From the NCBI GenBank assembly GCA_021777355.1, contig JAJYDO010000012.1, positions 1 through 47,049 of the forward strand: a stretch of 47,049 bases of DNA. Direction: 5' to 3'. How positions within the stretch are numbered: position 1 is the stretch's first letter; each line of letters opens with the position of its first letter. The position numbers and the translations under genes were made by a program. This stretch comes from Actinomycetes bacterium (GTDB lineage Bacteria; Actinomycetota; Acidimicrobiia; Acidimicrobiales; JABEUL01). The notes below the pieces were generated by a model, which was given only the letters and a program-made list of their open reading frames with translations, was not told where the DNA came from and did not search any database. This document shows, in pieces, positions 33,771-42,857 of this stretch.

Positions 33771-35039
33771 ATGGCAAGTACGGGCGTATTTGCAATTCGC
33801 AATCAAATGAACTCCATCAGAGAGGCCCCAGGCAAGACTTGGTTTTGGGAGTTGGCAGAGGCCGTAATTGATACGGACCGGTGTATCAAATGCGGAGCAT
33901 GCGTGGCGGCTTGTCCGACCGATTCCCTTGCCGTATCTGAGAAGGATTTGCCCGTTTTAGTAAAGATGTGTACTGGGTGTTCGCTTTGTTGGGACTTTTG
34001 CCCGAGAGGTGGACTACGCTATGAAGCAACCTGGCCAAAGAGTGATTTAGCTCAAATAGAAAGCGATGAAAGCCAAGTTGATTTAGGGCTTGAGCAATTT
34101 AGAATTGCAGCCAAAGTAAAAGTAAGTTCAAGACCCGATTCAACAAGATCTTCTCAAGACGGTGGAGTGGTAACGGAAATTTGTGCGACATTACTTGAAG
34201 AAGGTGAGATCGACGGGGTAGTAATTGCCAGGGAGGATCCATTACACCCTTGGAAAGGTATTCCATTTCTGGCAACTTCTCCTAGCCAGGTCTACGAATC
34301 AAGCGGCAGTTTTTACAATCAAACTATGGCTTTGGGTGCAATTGACTTAGCCTTCGCCGGGCTACCTCCCGACGCGCGGATTGCCCTAGTTGGAACTCCG
34401 TGTGAGATACAGGCTTTAAAGGCGCTTCAGTCAAGGCCCTGGAGAAGAGGAAGACAGAATGTTGACAATGTTGTCCTCACTATTGCTCTTTTATGCACTA
34501 AAAACTTTGATTATGAAAGACTTATGGTGGAAGCTATAAGAGATGAAAGAGGAATTAACCTCCAAGATATCAAAAAAGTCGATGTGCTCCATGGCCGCCT
34601 AATAGTAAGTTCGAAAAATGATGAAGTTCTCGTAGATGAACCGGTTAAAGATTTCCATGATGCCTCGCTAAAGGGCTGTAACGAGTGTGCTGATTTTCTG
34701 GGAAGGGCGGCGGATATAAGCGTAGGAAGCGTGGGATCTGCTGACGGATTTTCTTCTGTAGTTGTAAGAACTCCAATCGGGATGAAGGCATTTGAATCGA
34801 TTCGCTCCAAAATCGAAATCACTGAAGTCGACAATCCGGGAGCATTGGTGAAGCTGGATCAATTGGACAAAAAGATTGCGCTTAAATCATTAAAGAGGCC
34901 CTTCGACCCAGAAGGCAAGCTGTTCATTTCATTTAAAGAACATGTAGAAAGCTATGGAAAGTTGGCCCCATCTTCAGTCCCGGTGATTACTCAAGTCGAG
35001 ATGCCAACAACAAGGAAGAATGAGGAGTCATTGGTTTGA
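33771..35039 (+). CDS. 2x[4Fe-4S] ferredoxin / coenzyme F420 hydrogenase-dehydrogenase beta-subunit (FrhB-type) protein
   Basis: 422 residues. Residues about 33-80 hold two clusters (CIKCGACVAACP and CTGCSLCWDFCP). Then an FrhB N-terminal domain (SSQDGGVVTEICATLLEEGEIDGVVIA; GSFYNQTMALGAI; IALVGTPCEIQAL) and an FrhB C-terminal domain (CTKNFDYERLM; GCNECADFLGRAADISVGSVGSADGFSSVVVRT). This order matches FpoF/FqoF and the N-terminal half of methanogen Fsr, which take electrons from F420H2 through FAD and clusters. GAGGAGG sits in front of the ATG, only 2 bp after the sulfite reductase stop. It is therefore the likely electron input for that enzyme. Related FrhB proteins can use other donors, so F420 is inferred, not shown. 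Confidence 0.88.
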   Translation: MASTGVFAIRNQMNSIREAPGKTWFWELAEAVIDTDRCIKCGACVAACPTDSLAVSEKDLPVLVKMCTGCSLCWDFCPRGGLRYEATWPKSDLAQIESDESQVDLGLEQFRIAAKVKVSSRPDSTRSSQDGGVVTEICATLLEEGEIDGVVIAREDPLHPWKGIPFLATSPSQVYESSGSFYNQTMALGAIDLAFAGLPPDARIALVGTPCEIQALKALQSRPWRRGRQNVDNVVLTIALLCTKNFDYERLMVEAIRDERGINLQDIKKVDVLHGRLIVSSKNDEVLVDEPVKDFHDASLKGCNECADFLGRAADISVGSVGSADGFSSVVVRTPIGMKAFESIRSKIEITEVDNPGALVKLDQLDKKIALKSLKRPFDPEGKLFISFKEHVESYGKLAPSSVPVITQVEMPTTRKNEESLV

Positions 35040-35362
35040 GCGGAATCGATGTAAAAATTCCCGATGAACCGTTGGACCTCAAAGATACCTTGAGAGCAAA
35101 ATTGGTCCAGTCAAATTCAGGCGAAACTTCCCTGAGCTTTGTGATTGGCGATTCCAGAATAACCGAAACAATTTCAGCATTTCTGTGGCCGCTTTGGAAA
35201 CAGCAACTTGAGACAGAAAAACTCAGCGAAGATGAATTCAAGAAACTTTGCAGCGGATATGAACGCGAATGGTGGCTCTGGATATATGGAGATCGAAGAT
35301 ACATTCCTTGTATGGAGGGATTTATCGGGAGATTGTCCCGCCACCTTAATTTCAATATGTAA
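35036..35362 (+). CDS. Unrecognised 108-residue protein ending the sulfite reductase operon
   Basis: It starts at TTG overlapping the FrhB-type stop (TTGA, 35036-35039), with GGAG about 9 nt upstream, which supports a coupled real gene. It is soluble and has no signal peptide or membrane helix. The first half is mixed (LRAKLVQSNSGETSLSFVIGDSR), the second is rich in Trp and acidic or basic residues (KLCSGYEREWWLWIYGDRRYIPCMEGFIG) with two Cys. I do not know the family. Position suggests an accessory or assembly factor, or a small subunit of the sulfite-reducing complex; this is inference. Confidence 0.75.
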   Translation: MSGIDVKIPDEPLDLKDTLRAKLVQSNSGETSLSFVIGDSRITETISAFLWPLWKQQLETEKLSEDEFKKLCSGYEREWWLWIYGDRRYIPCMEGFIGRLSRHLNFNM

Positions 35363-35503
35363 GCTATAATTTCTCCGAAAACGGAAGCCTGGACATAGGG
35401 CATTCACAGGCAAAGTAACGTAGTTGGCCGTGTGCGGTGATGTAAATTCCAAACAATATCGACTTTGAAGAATTGTCCGTTAATAACGCACTTTAAGTGT
35501 TTC

Positions 35504-36621
35504 CTAATAGATGAAATCAGATAGGGTGTCTTTGCCAATAACTTTGAAAGGTACATCCGGGTAATCTGCAGCGAAGGTAGATGGCACTTTTGCTTTTTGG
35601 TCTTTAAATTTGAACTCATAGGCACCTGTGTTGACACAAATCTCTTCTACTAAATCAATTTCTTGCCGAGTATATGATCGCCAAAAATAATGGCGTGCAT
35701 AAATATTCATTTTTTGCAGATATTTTTTTCTCTCGATTATGCAGTAGTTTTCCCATAGAGCCCCCACGTCATTTCGATAAGATAGGGGCAAAAAATTATC
35801 AATGAGCCCGTTTCTCACTCCGAGATCGTAAAAATATACTTTTCTCAATCGGCCAACTTCATTGCGTTGATTTTTTCGATACTGACTGAGCCTAAAAACA
35901 ATAAATGCTTTTTCAAGAAGGTCAATATAGCGCATAGCTGTTTCTTTACTTACTTCGATGTGCCTTGCAATTTCGCTGTATGAAACTTCTTTACCGACCT
36001 GAAATGCCAGCAGGCGTAATAGACGATCAATTATGGTTGTGTCAAAAATAGTATTTGTGGCAAAAGCATCACGGAAGAGGTAATTATTCGCCAAGTTTCT
36101 TAGGTAGGTCGTTGCATCGTCATGTGACATTTGCCATGATCTCGGATAGCTTCCAAGCACAAGACTTTTTTCAATTAAGCGCCGCGCATCCGTAGCATTG
36201 GAAGATACTTCAGATGAAGCAAGTGGATAGAGAATGTAATCGATTGAAGGGCCTGTTAGCGGCTCCTTAATATTGTTGGCAAGATCAATACTCGATGAAC
36301 CTGTGAGAAGCAACTTGGGTTCCGGAAAATTATCATGGATAAGTTTTGCTGTAATTCCGACGTTTTTGACTCTCTGGGCTTCGTCAATTACGACAAAGCG
36401 TGCACTTCCGAAACTTGCATTCAATTCCGTACTTGACCGATTCGAAAGTCTCTCGCGTATATCGGGCTCATCGCAATTTAGATATAGACCATTTTGGTGT
36501 CAGCAAGAATGGCTCTGGCGAGCGTTGTTTTGCCGGTTTGTCGAGCACCGTAGAGAACTACCATGTAGCCCTCATTCAAACTTGCCTTTATTTTTTCCTT
36601 CAAATAACGCTCAATTAGCAC
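35504..36621 (-). pseudogene. Frameshifted AAA-type ATPase with DUF4143 domain
   Basis: A DUF4143/AAA_14 ATPase in two frames. From GTG at 36621 the first frame encodes ERYLKEKIKASLNEGY, then MVVLYGARQTGKTTLARAI (Walker A), and stops at TAA 36478-36480. The other frame continues at once with LNCDEPDIRERLSNRSS, the Walker B FVVIDEAQRVKN, TGSSSIDLANNIKEPLTG and the whole DUF4143 part to 35504. An extra AT in TATAT near 36481-36487 would explain the shift: removing two bases restores VYLNCDEP. Intact members are about 370-400 residues, equal to the sum here. These ATPases are often mobile, accessory genes. The region is more AT-rich than its neighbours. A sequencing error is an alternative. Confidence 0.8.
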
Positions 36622-37010
36622 TTACTGATATATTAATATAAATTACATTAGTAGGAGCAGCAATATTTATTAAATTATTGATAACCTAATTATCCTAGTT
36701 GGGAATTGAGATTAACGGCCCGAATCCTGATTTTGGCAATGAATTTTGATCTAGGTTGCCATAATGCCAGGGTAATGGGGTATTATTTGGAATTATTCGT
36801 GATAATAATCCTGCGGATTGCATGGTTTTTCCTAGAGTCGTCTTGATTCCATCTCTGGACAGATAGTTTCTATTTAACCCTATTCATGTCAATTCCAGGA
36901 ATTTGGCCCATTAGAAGATGAATTAGACGCCGTCAAAAGGAGATAGCAACTGTCGGGATATCCTGAGTGACAGCATTGATCGACAAGAAAGTCAATGAAT
37001 TGATTTAATT
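36622..37010. other. AT-rich intergenic region
   Basis: About 390 bp between the divergent ATPase remnant and the large secreted protein gene. The left edge carries AT-rich promoter-like DNA for the ATPase: TTGCTG, 17 bp and TATATT on the minus strand, just upstream of GTG 36621. No open frame or RNA gene stands out in the rest. Confidence 0.5.
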
Positions 37011-37037
37011 AAAACTTCTAAGTAGTTCGGCCGATAG
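37010..37037 (+). promoter_or_regulatory. Sigma-28 (FliA/WhiG/SigD)-like promoter
   Basis: TAAA (37010-37013), 16 bp, then GCCGATAG (37030-37037). The known consensus for this sigma class is TAAA-N15/16-GCCGATAA. The -10 matches 7 of 8. Seven nucleotides later comes the ATG (37045) of the secreted protein, with no ribosome site, so a leaderless mRNA is likely. Confidence 0.55.
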
Positions 37038-37044
37038 AAATACT

Positions 37045-40000
37045 ATGGGGAAAAGACCCGTGTTGATTAGTGTTGAGCGTATTAATGTTATGTTCTGCTG
37101 CCTAGTGGCTTCGTTTTTAATTGGGTTGGCTCACAGCAATCAAGGAGTTACAAAGGTTCTAAATGACAGCCAAACTAGCTCTGTCGGATCTCTTTGGACT
37201 GCCACTAATCGACTTCAATCAGATCTGACGTCAATTTCTTGTCCCGTGAGCGGGGATTGTGAAGCAGTAGGCAATGATGGTTCAACCTATACCAGCGTGG
37301 ATGGCGGAAAGAACTTCAGTTCAACCTGGTTTGGCCAGTTTACGGATCTGAGCGGAGTTTCTTGTCCTTCACTTAACCAGTGCGTGGCGGTCAGCACCTC
37401 CGGGGCTGCCGGTTATATGCAAAATGGAATTTTAGGAATAAACGGAGCTCAAAGTTGGGTGATAGGCAGTGTGCCTTCGCAAATTTCTCGACTGAGCGAT
37501 GTGAGTTGTGCAAATAACTTCCAATGTATTGCAGTTGGCGGAAGTGCAAATGGGGATGGCACCACCTCTGTTGCAATTATTGCCACCACTGACGGAGGCG
37601 CAACTTGGTTCGATGAGCAAACACCAGGGCTTTGGGGTGATCTCTATTCAGTTTCCTGTTCGACTTCTAGCCTTTGTGTCGCAGTTGGGTTTGGGGGAAG
37701 CGGCCAAATAATACTAATCACAACAGATGCCGGAGTTGCCTCCAACGGCCAAAGCGGCTGGATGCAAGTTTCAAATCCAGGAATCGGCACAGAGTACACT
37801 TCTGTTTCTTGCCCAACGATGACATACTGCGCTGCAGTGGGGAATAATCAGACTTCTCCGATTGCAGCGTATTCGACAAATGGCGGGTTTAACTGGACAA
37901 GTGTGGGCATCCCTAATGGAGTTACTCAGTTGCAAAACGTGTCATGCAATTCATGGGGTGAGTGCCTTGCTGTCGGGTTAGACGGATCGCTTTTATATTC
38001 GGCGAATTGGGGGCAGTCGTGGTCCGGGCAAGCAATAAGTAGCGACAATGAAGAGATGACTTCGGTCGATCTTCCATCAAATACCTCGCAAGGAATTGCG
38101 GTAACTGTCAATGGAGTAGTGCTTACATCGAGTCAATTCCCTGGCCCAATAGTTACCGGAGTCACACCGGCCATTGCCGTTAACAGCGCTGGTTACAGTG
38201 TGACTGTCACTGGGTATGGTTTTAGCTCGAATGATACTGTATCGATATCTGGATATCAAATTACACCGACTGCTGTAACCCCAAACTCGCTCACTATTGC
38301 CGTTCCTATTAATTTAGATGGAAAATTTGATGTTCAGGTTGTTTCTCCCACTCTCACCTCTCCAATAGTTACAAGTGACCAAATAACAGTGATACCGCCA
38401 AATACTCCGGTAGCAACCAATCCTGTACCTACTTATGACTCGGCCGATCCGGATGTAATCAATGTATCAGGAACTTATTACAGGTTTACTACAAATAGTC
38501 TCGGCAATATTCCAACTTGGAAATCCACAGATCTCTCTTCTTGGACTTATGTTGGCGATGCATTGCCGAATTTGCCGAGTTGGACAAACGACGCCGGCGG
38601 CACAGTATGGGCGCCAAGTGTTATCCACGTTGCTAATCAATACGACCTTTACTATGTGACAAAAGATCTATCTTCGGGTGCACAGTGCATATCTGTAGCA
38701 ACTTCGACAAATCCAACCGGTCCTTATGTAGATAATTCCAGTGGCCCGTTAATCTGTCCAAATGGGTCTAGTCAGGCATGGTCGATCGATCCGTCTGGAT
38801 TTGTAGATTCAAATGGCAATGTCTATTTGATCTGGAAGTATCAAGCCAATGGATCAACTATTGAAAGCACTTTAATGTCTTCAAATGGTACTTCTGTTGC
38901 AGGTTCTAATGTGCCGCTAATTGTCCAATCCCAAGGATGGGAAGCAACAGTAGAGAACCCAGATATGGAGTTCATGAATGGAAGTTACTATCTTTTTTAT
39001 TCTGGCGGTCTCTGGGACAGCGCCCAGTACGGTGTGGGAGTAGCAATTTGCAGCGGACCACTTGGCCCATGTATTAAACCCTTCGATTACCCAATTGTTT
39101 CTTCTTATGGCTCCATTTGGGGGCCAGGCGGAGAAACAATATTTAAAGATAATTACGGATACTGGTGGATGGGCGTTGCCGCATGGACAAGTCCCTATAC
39201 AAGCTATACGGGAGGAGGAAAGAGATACTTTGACTTGATCAGTATGAACTCAGTATTTGGAATGGAACAATCACTCGGACCCATTACTGGAGTACTCCCA
39301 ACTTCTTATTCTCCGACTATATCGGGTCTTTCTCAATACACAGGGGCTAGCAATGGAACTTTTGTGCTAACTGCATATGGCAAAGGGTTTTCAACTACTT
39401 CGGCAGCATATCTAGGTTCTGTCCAAGTGCCTTATACGGTAATTTCAGATTCAGAAATACAACTGACCATTTCCAATGTCAATACCTTTGGATGGGTCCC
39501 TGTAGTAATAGTATCTTCTAATGGTTGGTCTACTTACGATAGAGCATTGCTACTTCAAAGTCCCTATCCTCGGTTAAATGATGTTGGATTCATATTTACA
39601 ATGGCAAGTGAATATGTCCCTATAACCCCTACTAGAATTTGCGATACAAGAAATTCGGCAACTATCCCGCCCAACTATGCAGGAGATACGTTAGATACGG
39701 GCCAAACGCTTAATATACAGGTTGAGGGCTCCTCTAGTGTAGTTCCCCAAGCAGCCACAGCAGTTGTAATTAACTTGACTGCAGTTTCACCAAGCGAAAA
39801 CGGATATTTAACCGCATATCCATATGGAATTGATCAACCCGTGACTTCATCGCTCAACTTTTCTGCAGGCGCATATGCAGTTGCCAACATGGTAGTTGTC
39901 CCAATTGGCGCTGAGGGAAAAATTTCGGTCTATAATTTTCAAGGCATAACCGATGTTCTGGTTGATGTTGAGGGCTATTTTGAAAATTCAACTTTAAATT

Positions 40001-40806
40001 CCACTCCAACCGGAACTTTTTATCCAATTTCACCTACTAGGGTCGTCGACACGAGAACTGGTGCAACCGATCCTTCCACTTATGCAGGGACCACGTTAGC
40101 AGGTGGTACCGAGGAGTCATTCACAGTAACAGGAGTTGGCCCTATCCCAAGCAGCGGAGTTGCGGCAGTTGTGATGAACTTAACAGCTACAAATACTTCG
40201 GCCGACGGCTTTTTGACTGCGTTTCCGACAGGTGGAACTCTTCCTTCTACGTCGTCTCTCAATTTTGGCCCTAATCAAAGCGTGCCAAATCGAGTGATTG
40301 TGCCTGTCAGTAGTTCGGGGCAGGTGACGGTGTATGCAAATGTCGCAACGGATTTCATAGTTGACGTGTCGGGCTGGTTTAGCAGTGCTGCAACGGGTGC
40401 CAACGGAAACTATTTTTATTTAGTAGACCCGACTCGAATTGCCGATTCCAGAGGCGGTTCGGGATACCAAGATGCCGGATCTACCCTATCGGGCGCATCC
40501 ACAATAGGATTAGGCACACCTGACACCGTTTCAACAGTAAATCAATTTGGAGATCAAGTGCCGTCTGGCTCATCGGCCCTTCTTGCAAATTTGACGGCGA
40601 CCAATACTAAATATCCCGGATTCATGACGGCGTGGCCATCAAGCCAAAGTGCGCCTGGGACATCAGATCTCAATTGGTCCCCGCTTGAAACTGTTGCAAA
40701 TGCCGCAATTATCCCACTTGCCTCAAATGGCGACTTCTCAATTGCTGCTAACTCAACTGCCGATTTTGTCGTAGATGTTAGCGGTTATTTCGGACCGCTG
40801 GTTTGA
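37045..40806 (+). CDS. Large secreted multidomain protein: 7 Cys-stapled propeller repeats, IPT, GH43, IPT, three C-terminal repeats
   Basis: 1253 residues. A signal-like N-terminus (NVMFCCLVASFLIGLAHS) is followed by seven repeats (about 55-355); six have C-x5-C (for example VSCPSLNQCVAVS), the seventh lacks Cys. An IPT/TIG fold lies near 370-430. A GH43-type five-blade domain (about 460-740) has the base in YDSADPDVI, the Asp of SIDPSGFVDSNG and the acid Glu in VENPDMEF...YYLFYS, so it is probably an active arabinanase/xylosidase-type enzyme. A second IPT lies near 745-810. Three repeats of about 120 residues end the chain (near 857, 990 and 1122), each with a PTR..D(T/S)R start and VDV.GYF/WF end; these are known in actinobacterial wall-associated exoproteins. 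It converges on the SGNH lipoprotein gene. Confidence 0.85.
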   Translation: MGKRPVLISVERINVMFCCLVASFLIGLAHSNQGVTKVLNDSQTSSVGSLWTATNRLQSDLTSISCPVSGDCEAVGNDGSTYTSVDGGKNFSSTWFGQFTDLSGVSCPSLNQCVAVSTSGAAGYMQNGILGINGAQSWVIGSVPSQISRLSDVSCANNFQCIAVGGSANGDGTTSVAIIATTDGGATWFDEQTPGLWGDLYSVSCSTSSLCVAVGFGGSGQIILITTDAGVASNGQSGWMQVSNPGIGTEYTSVSCPTMTYCAAVGNNQTSPIAAYSTNGGFNWTSVGIPNGVTQLQNVSCNSWGECLAVGLDGSLLYSANWGQSWSGQAISSDNEEMTSVDLPSNTSQGIAVTVNGVVLTSSQFPGPIVTGVTPAIAVNSAGYSVTVTGYGFSSNDTVSISGYQITPTAVTPNSLTIAVPINLDGKFDVQVVSPTLTSPIVTSDQITVIPPNTPVATNPVPTYDSADPDVINVSGTYYRFTTNSLGNIPTWKSTDLSSWTYVGDALPNLPSWTNDAGGTVWAPSVIHVANQYDLYYVTKDLSSGAQCISVATSTNPTGPYVDNSSGPLICPNGSSQAWSIDPSGFVDSNGNVYLIWKYQANGSTIESTLMSSNGTSVAGSNVPLIVQSQGWEATVENPDMEFMNGSYYLFYSGGLWDSAQYGVGVAICSGPLGPCIKPFDYPIVSSYGSIWGPGGETIFKDNYGYWWMGVAAWTSPYTSYTGGGKRYFDLISMNSVFGMEQSLGPITGVLPTSYSPTISGLSQYTGASNGTFVLTAYGKGFSTTSAAYLGSVQVPYTVISDSEIQLTISNVNTFGWVPVVIVSSNGWSTYDRALLLQSPYPRLNDVGFIFTMASEYVPITPTRICDTRNSATIPPNYAGDTLDTGQTLNIQVEGSSSVVPQAATAVVINLTAVSPSENGYLTAYPYGIDQPVTSSLNFSAGAYAVANMVVVPIGAEGKISVYNFQGITDVLVDVEGYFENSTLNSTPTGTFYPISPTRVVDTRTGATDPSTYAGTTLAGGTEESFTVTGVGPIPSSGVAAVVMNLTATNTSADGFLTAFPTGGTLPSTSSLNFGPNQSVPNRVIVPVSSSGQVTVYANVATDFIVDVSGWFSSAATGANGNYFYLVDPTRIADSRGGSGYQDAGSTLSGASTIGLGTPDTVSTVNQFGDQVPSGSSALLANLTATNTKYPGFMTAWPSSQSAPGTSDLNWSPLETVANAAIIPLASNGDFSIAANSTADFVVDVSGYFGPLV

Positions 40807-40807
40807 A

Positions 40808-42733
40808 TCAACCGGCTTGCTTGCTTTTTTGAAGGTATGACCAAGCAACCGGAACCAGCCATCTTCCCAACCAGGCACCACCTGCCACGCTGTAATGGAT
40901 TCCGTCGGCACTTCTGACCGATACCCCGCCGACTGACCAAGAAAACTGATCGTTTGGCGTCACCAACTCTGAATAGTTGTAAACATAGGTATTTCCCCCA
41001 ACGGCGTTGACCGCTTGTCGAACAAGTGAATTAAAAATATCCAATCTCGCAGTTGAGTCCTCGGGCCAAGTTCCACCGGTATTTGATTGTCCGGTAAAAT
41101 TTGCCGGACTAGTAAGTGCTACGACAGCGGCACCTTTTGAAGCAAGTATGCGAATTGCTTCTTGCAGATTGCTCTCGACTAAGTTGTCATATGCAGGTTG
41201 ACCCAGGTTAACCAGGCTCCCGTTTAGATCTCTCGTGACTTCTTCCCAACGTCCTGTTAAGAATAGGACAACGTCTGGCTTATTTGAGTCGATCTCGCTC
41301 TGATAAGTCTCGCTCCACGTTGAACATTCAGCAGGAGGGATGATACCCGACTGACCTTTTTCAACTAAAGTTCCGCTTCCAACAACTCCACATCCAACTA
41401 TTCCGGTCACAGTCGGTGACGCATTGGCTGCATTTGCATCTCCTAATATATCAATTCCAATATCAAGTGCAGTGGAGTCCCCAACCACCATAAGCGACCA
41501 AGGATTTACCTGATTTTGTGGAATCCCGCTAGGAAGCAGGGAAGCCGGCATTCCCGCACTTGCCGCAGCTTGGTAGAGCTGGCTAAGGCTATCAATTGTT
41601 GCATTGAATGCAACTCCATTTTCAGAAGTTGATTGATTGGCCAAAACCTGCGAAGAAATGTCTGCTGACCCGAGAGATTCAAATATATAAGAACTTGTAT
41701 TTTTTCCATTGGTTCCCACTGCAACACATGAAGATGCGGAGCTGGCGCACAAGATATTTTGGATGCCAACTGCACTTGTTCCACCCGGTTGAAAAACATT
41801 CCAACTGCTGCCTAGGTCCGAAGTTGTGGCAATCACAGGTTGATTCTTTGAATTGCCTCCAGCCACCCAGCAACTTTGAGATGAATTTTGACAGCTTAAA
41901 CCATTGATGCCGGTAACTGAAGGTGGAAGATCAAAAGTTCTCCAACTCGCTCCGCCGTCATTTGAAGTCAAACCGGCTGGTGCTCCATCAATGGTGGAGC
42001 CAACACCGACACATGAAATTGCAGAGTTACATGAAATATTTGTTATATCCAAAAGTGAAGCCAACGCAGGAGTTGTTGATGCAGTCCAGGTTTTTCCACT
42101 GTCATCTGAGGTCAAAGCTACCCCAAAGGAATGCTTGGCAAGAGAACTTCCTACTGCAATGCAGTGAGTTTTAGTCGGACAGTATATTCCTTGGACATTC
42201 AAGTGATAAAAAGATGTTGGGACTGAGGAAAAAGCCCAGCTTTTTCCTCCATCTTGAGTTGACACAATCGGGTCGCCAAGAGTTCCACCTACTAAACAAC
42301 TGCTTGAGTTGAAACAGTATATTGTTCCCACCGCGCCAAGTTGGCTCCAAGTCATGGCGAACTTCCAAGTTCTTCCCCCATCGACAGATTTTTCAACCGT
42401 AGGGTATGGCTCGACGGTGTGGTTTCCAAGCGCGTAGCAGATATCTGCACTCGGGCAGTCAAGGGCAGTGACAATTGCCAACTGTCCATCAGTTGTTGCT
42501 TTAGTCCAGTTTCCATCCTCCCCTTGGGTCATAATCAATGCACTATTGCCAGAAGTTGCTCCCCCCACGACGCATTGAGAGGAAGTAATGCATGAAATTG
42601 CAAGAAGCTGGCCTGAAAAGGGGCCTCTTGAATTCCAGAAGGAACTGTTGGTGTTATGAGTTGAACCGGTGCAGCCAGCAAGGCCAAGAGGAATTAGAAA
42701 TAAGCTTGCGAGAAGTTTTCCGTAAAGTTTCAA
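40808..42733 (-). CDS. Lipoprotein with seven Cys-stapled propeller repeats and an SGNH hydrolase domain
   Basis: 641 residues. The signal and lipobox LASLFLIPLGLAGC are clear. Seven repeats follow (about 40-365), each with a C-x5-C or C-x6-C pair, such as LDCPSADICYALG and LSCQNSSQSCWVAG, and DGGxxW turns, forming a probable seven-blade propeller. Then comes an SGNH domain: VVGDSTALDIGIDI (catalytic Ser, near 418), FLTGRWEE and DGIHYS (Asp/His, near 613), resembling the SGNH part of acyltransferases that modify cell-surface glycans. It may remove or transfer acyl groups on polysaccharides. The start is TTG at 42733 with AAGGA about 9 nt upstream. Its propeller is the same type as in the convergent GH43 protein. 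Confidence 0.85.
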   Translation of the reverse strand: MKLYGKLLASLFLIPLGLAGCTGSTHNTNSSFWNSRGPFSGQLLAISCITSSQCVVGGATSGNSALIMTQGEDGNWTKATTDGQLAIVTALDCPSADICYALGNHTVEPYPTVEKSVDGGRTWKFAMTWSQLGAVGTIYCFNSSSCLVGGTLGDPIVSTQDGGKSWAFSSVPTSFYHLNVQGIYCPTKTHCIAVGSSLAKHSFGVALTSDDSGKTWTASTTPALASLLDITNISCNSAISCVGVGSTIDGAPAGLTSNDGGASWRTFDLPPSVTGINGLSCQNSSQSCWVAGGNSKNQPVIATTSDLGSSWNVFQPGGTSAVGIQNILCASSASSCVAVGTNGKNTSSYIFESLGSADISSQVLANQSTSENGVAFNATIDSLSQLYQAAASAGMPASLLPSGIPQNQVNPWSLMVVGDSTALDIGIDILGDANAANASPTVTGIVGCGVVGSGTLVEKGQSGIIPPAECSTWSETYQSEIDSNKPDVVLFLTGRWEEVTRDLNGSLVNLGQPAYDNLVESNLQEAIRILASKGAAVVALTSPANFTGQSNTGGTWPEDSTARLDIFNSLVRQAVNAVGGNTYVYNYSELVTPNDQFSWSVGGVSVRSADGIHYSVAGGAWLGRWLVPVAWSYLQKSKQAG

Positions 42734-42857
42734 GTTTAAAAGTCCTTAATAGTTTCGCGTCGATGTAAACATTATCTATTAACTTTATGCCAAATTGAAA
42801 AATCAAAAGTAGTCGAAGGCTAAAACCCAAGGAATTCAGGGGAAATTTGTAATTGTA

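Noticed and set aside
39616-40800. The three C-terminal repeats as an assembly duplication
   Set aside because: The copies are diverged at both DNA and protein level and differ in length, so they are old domain duplications.
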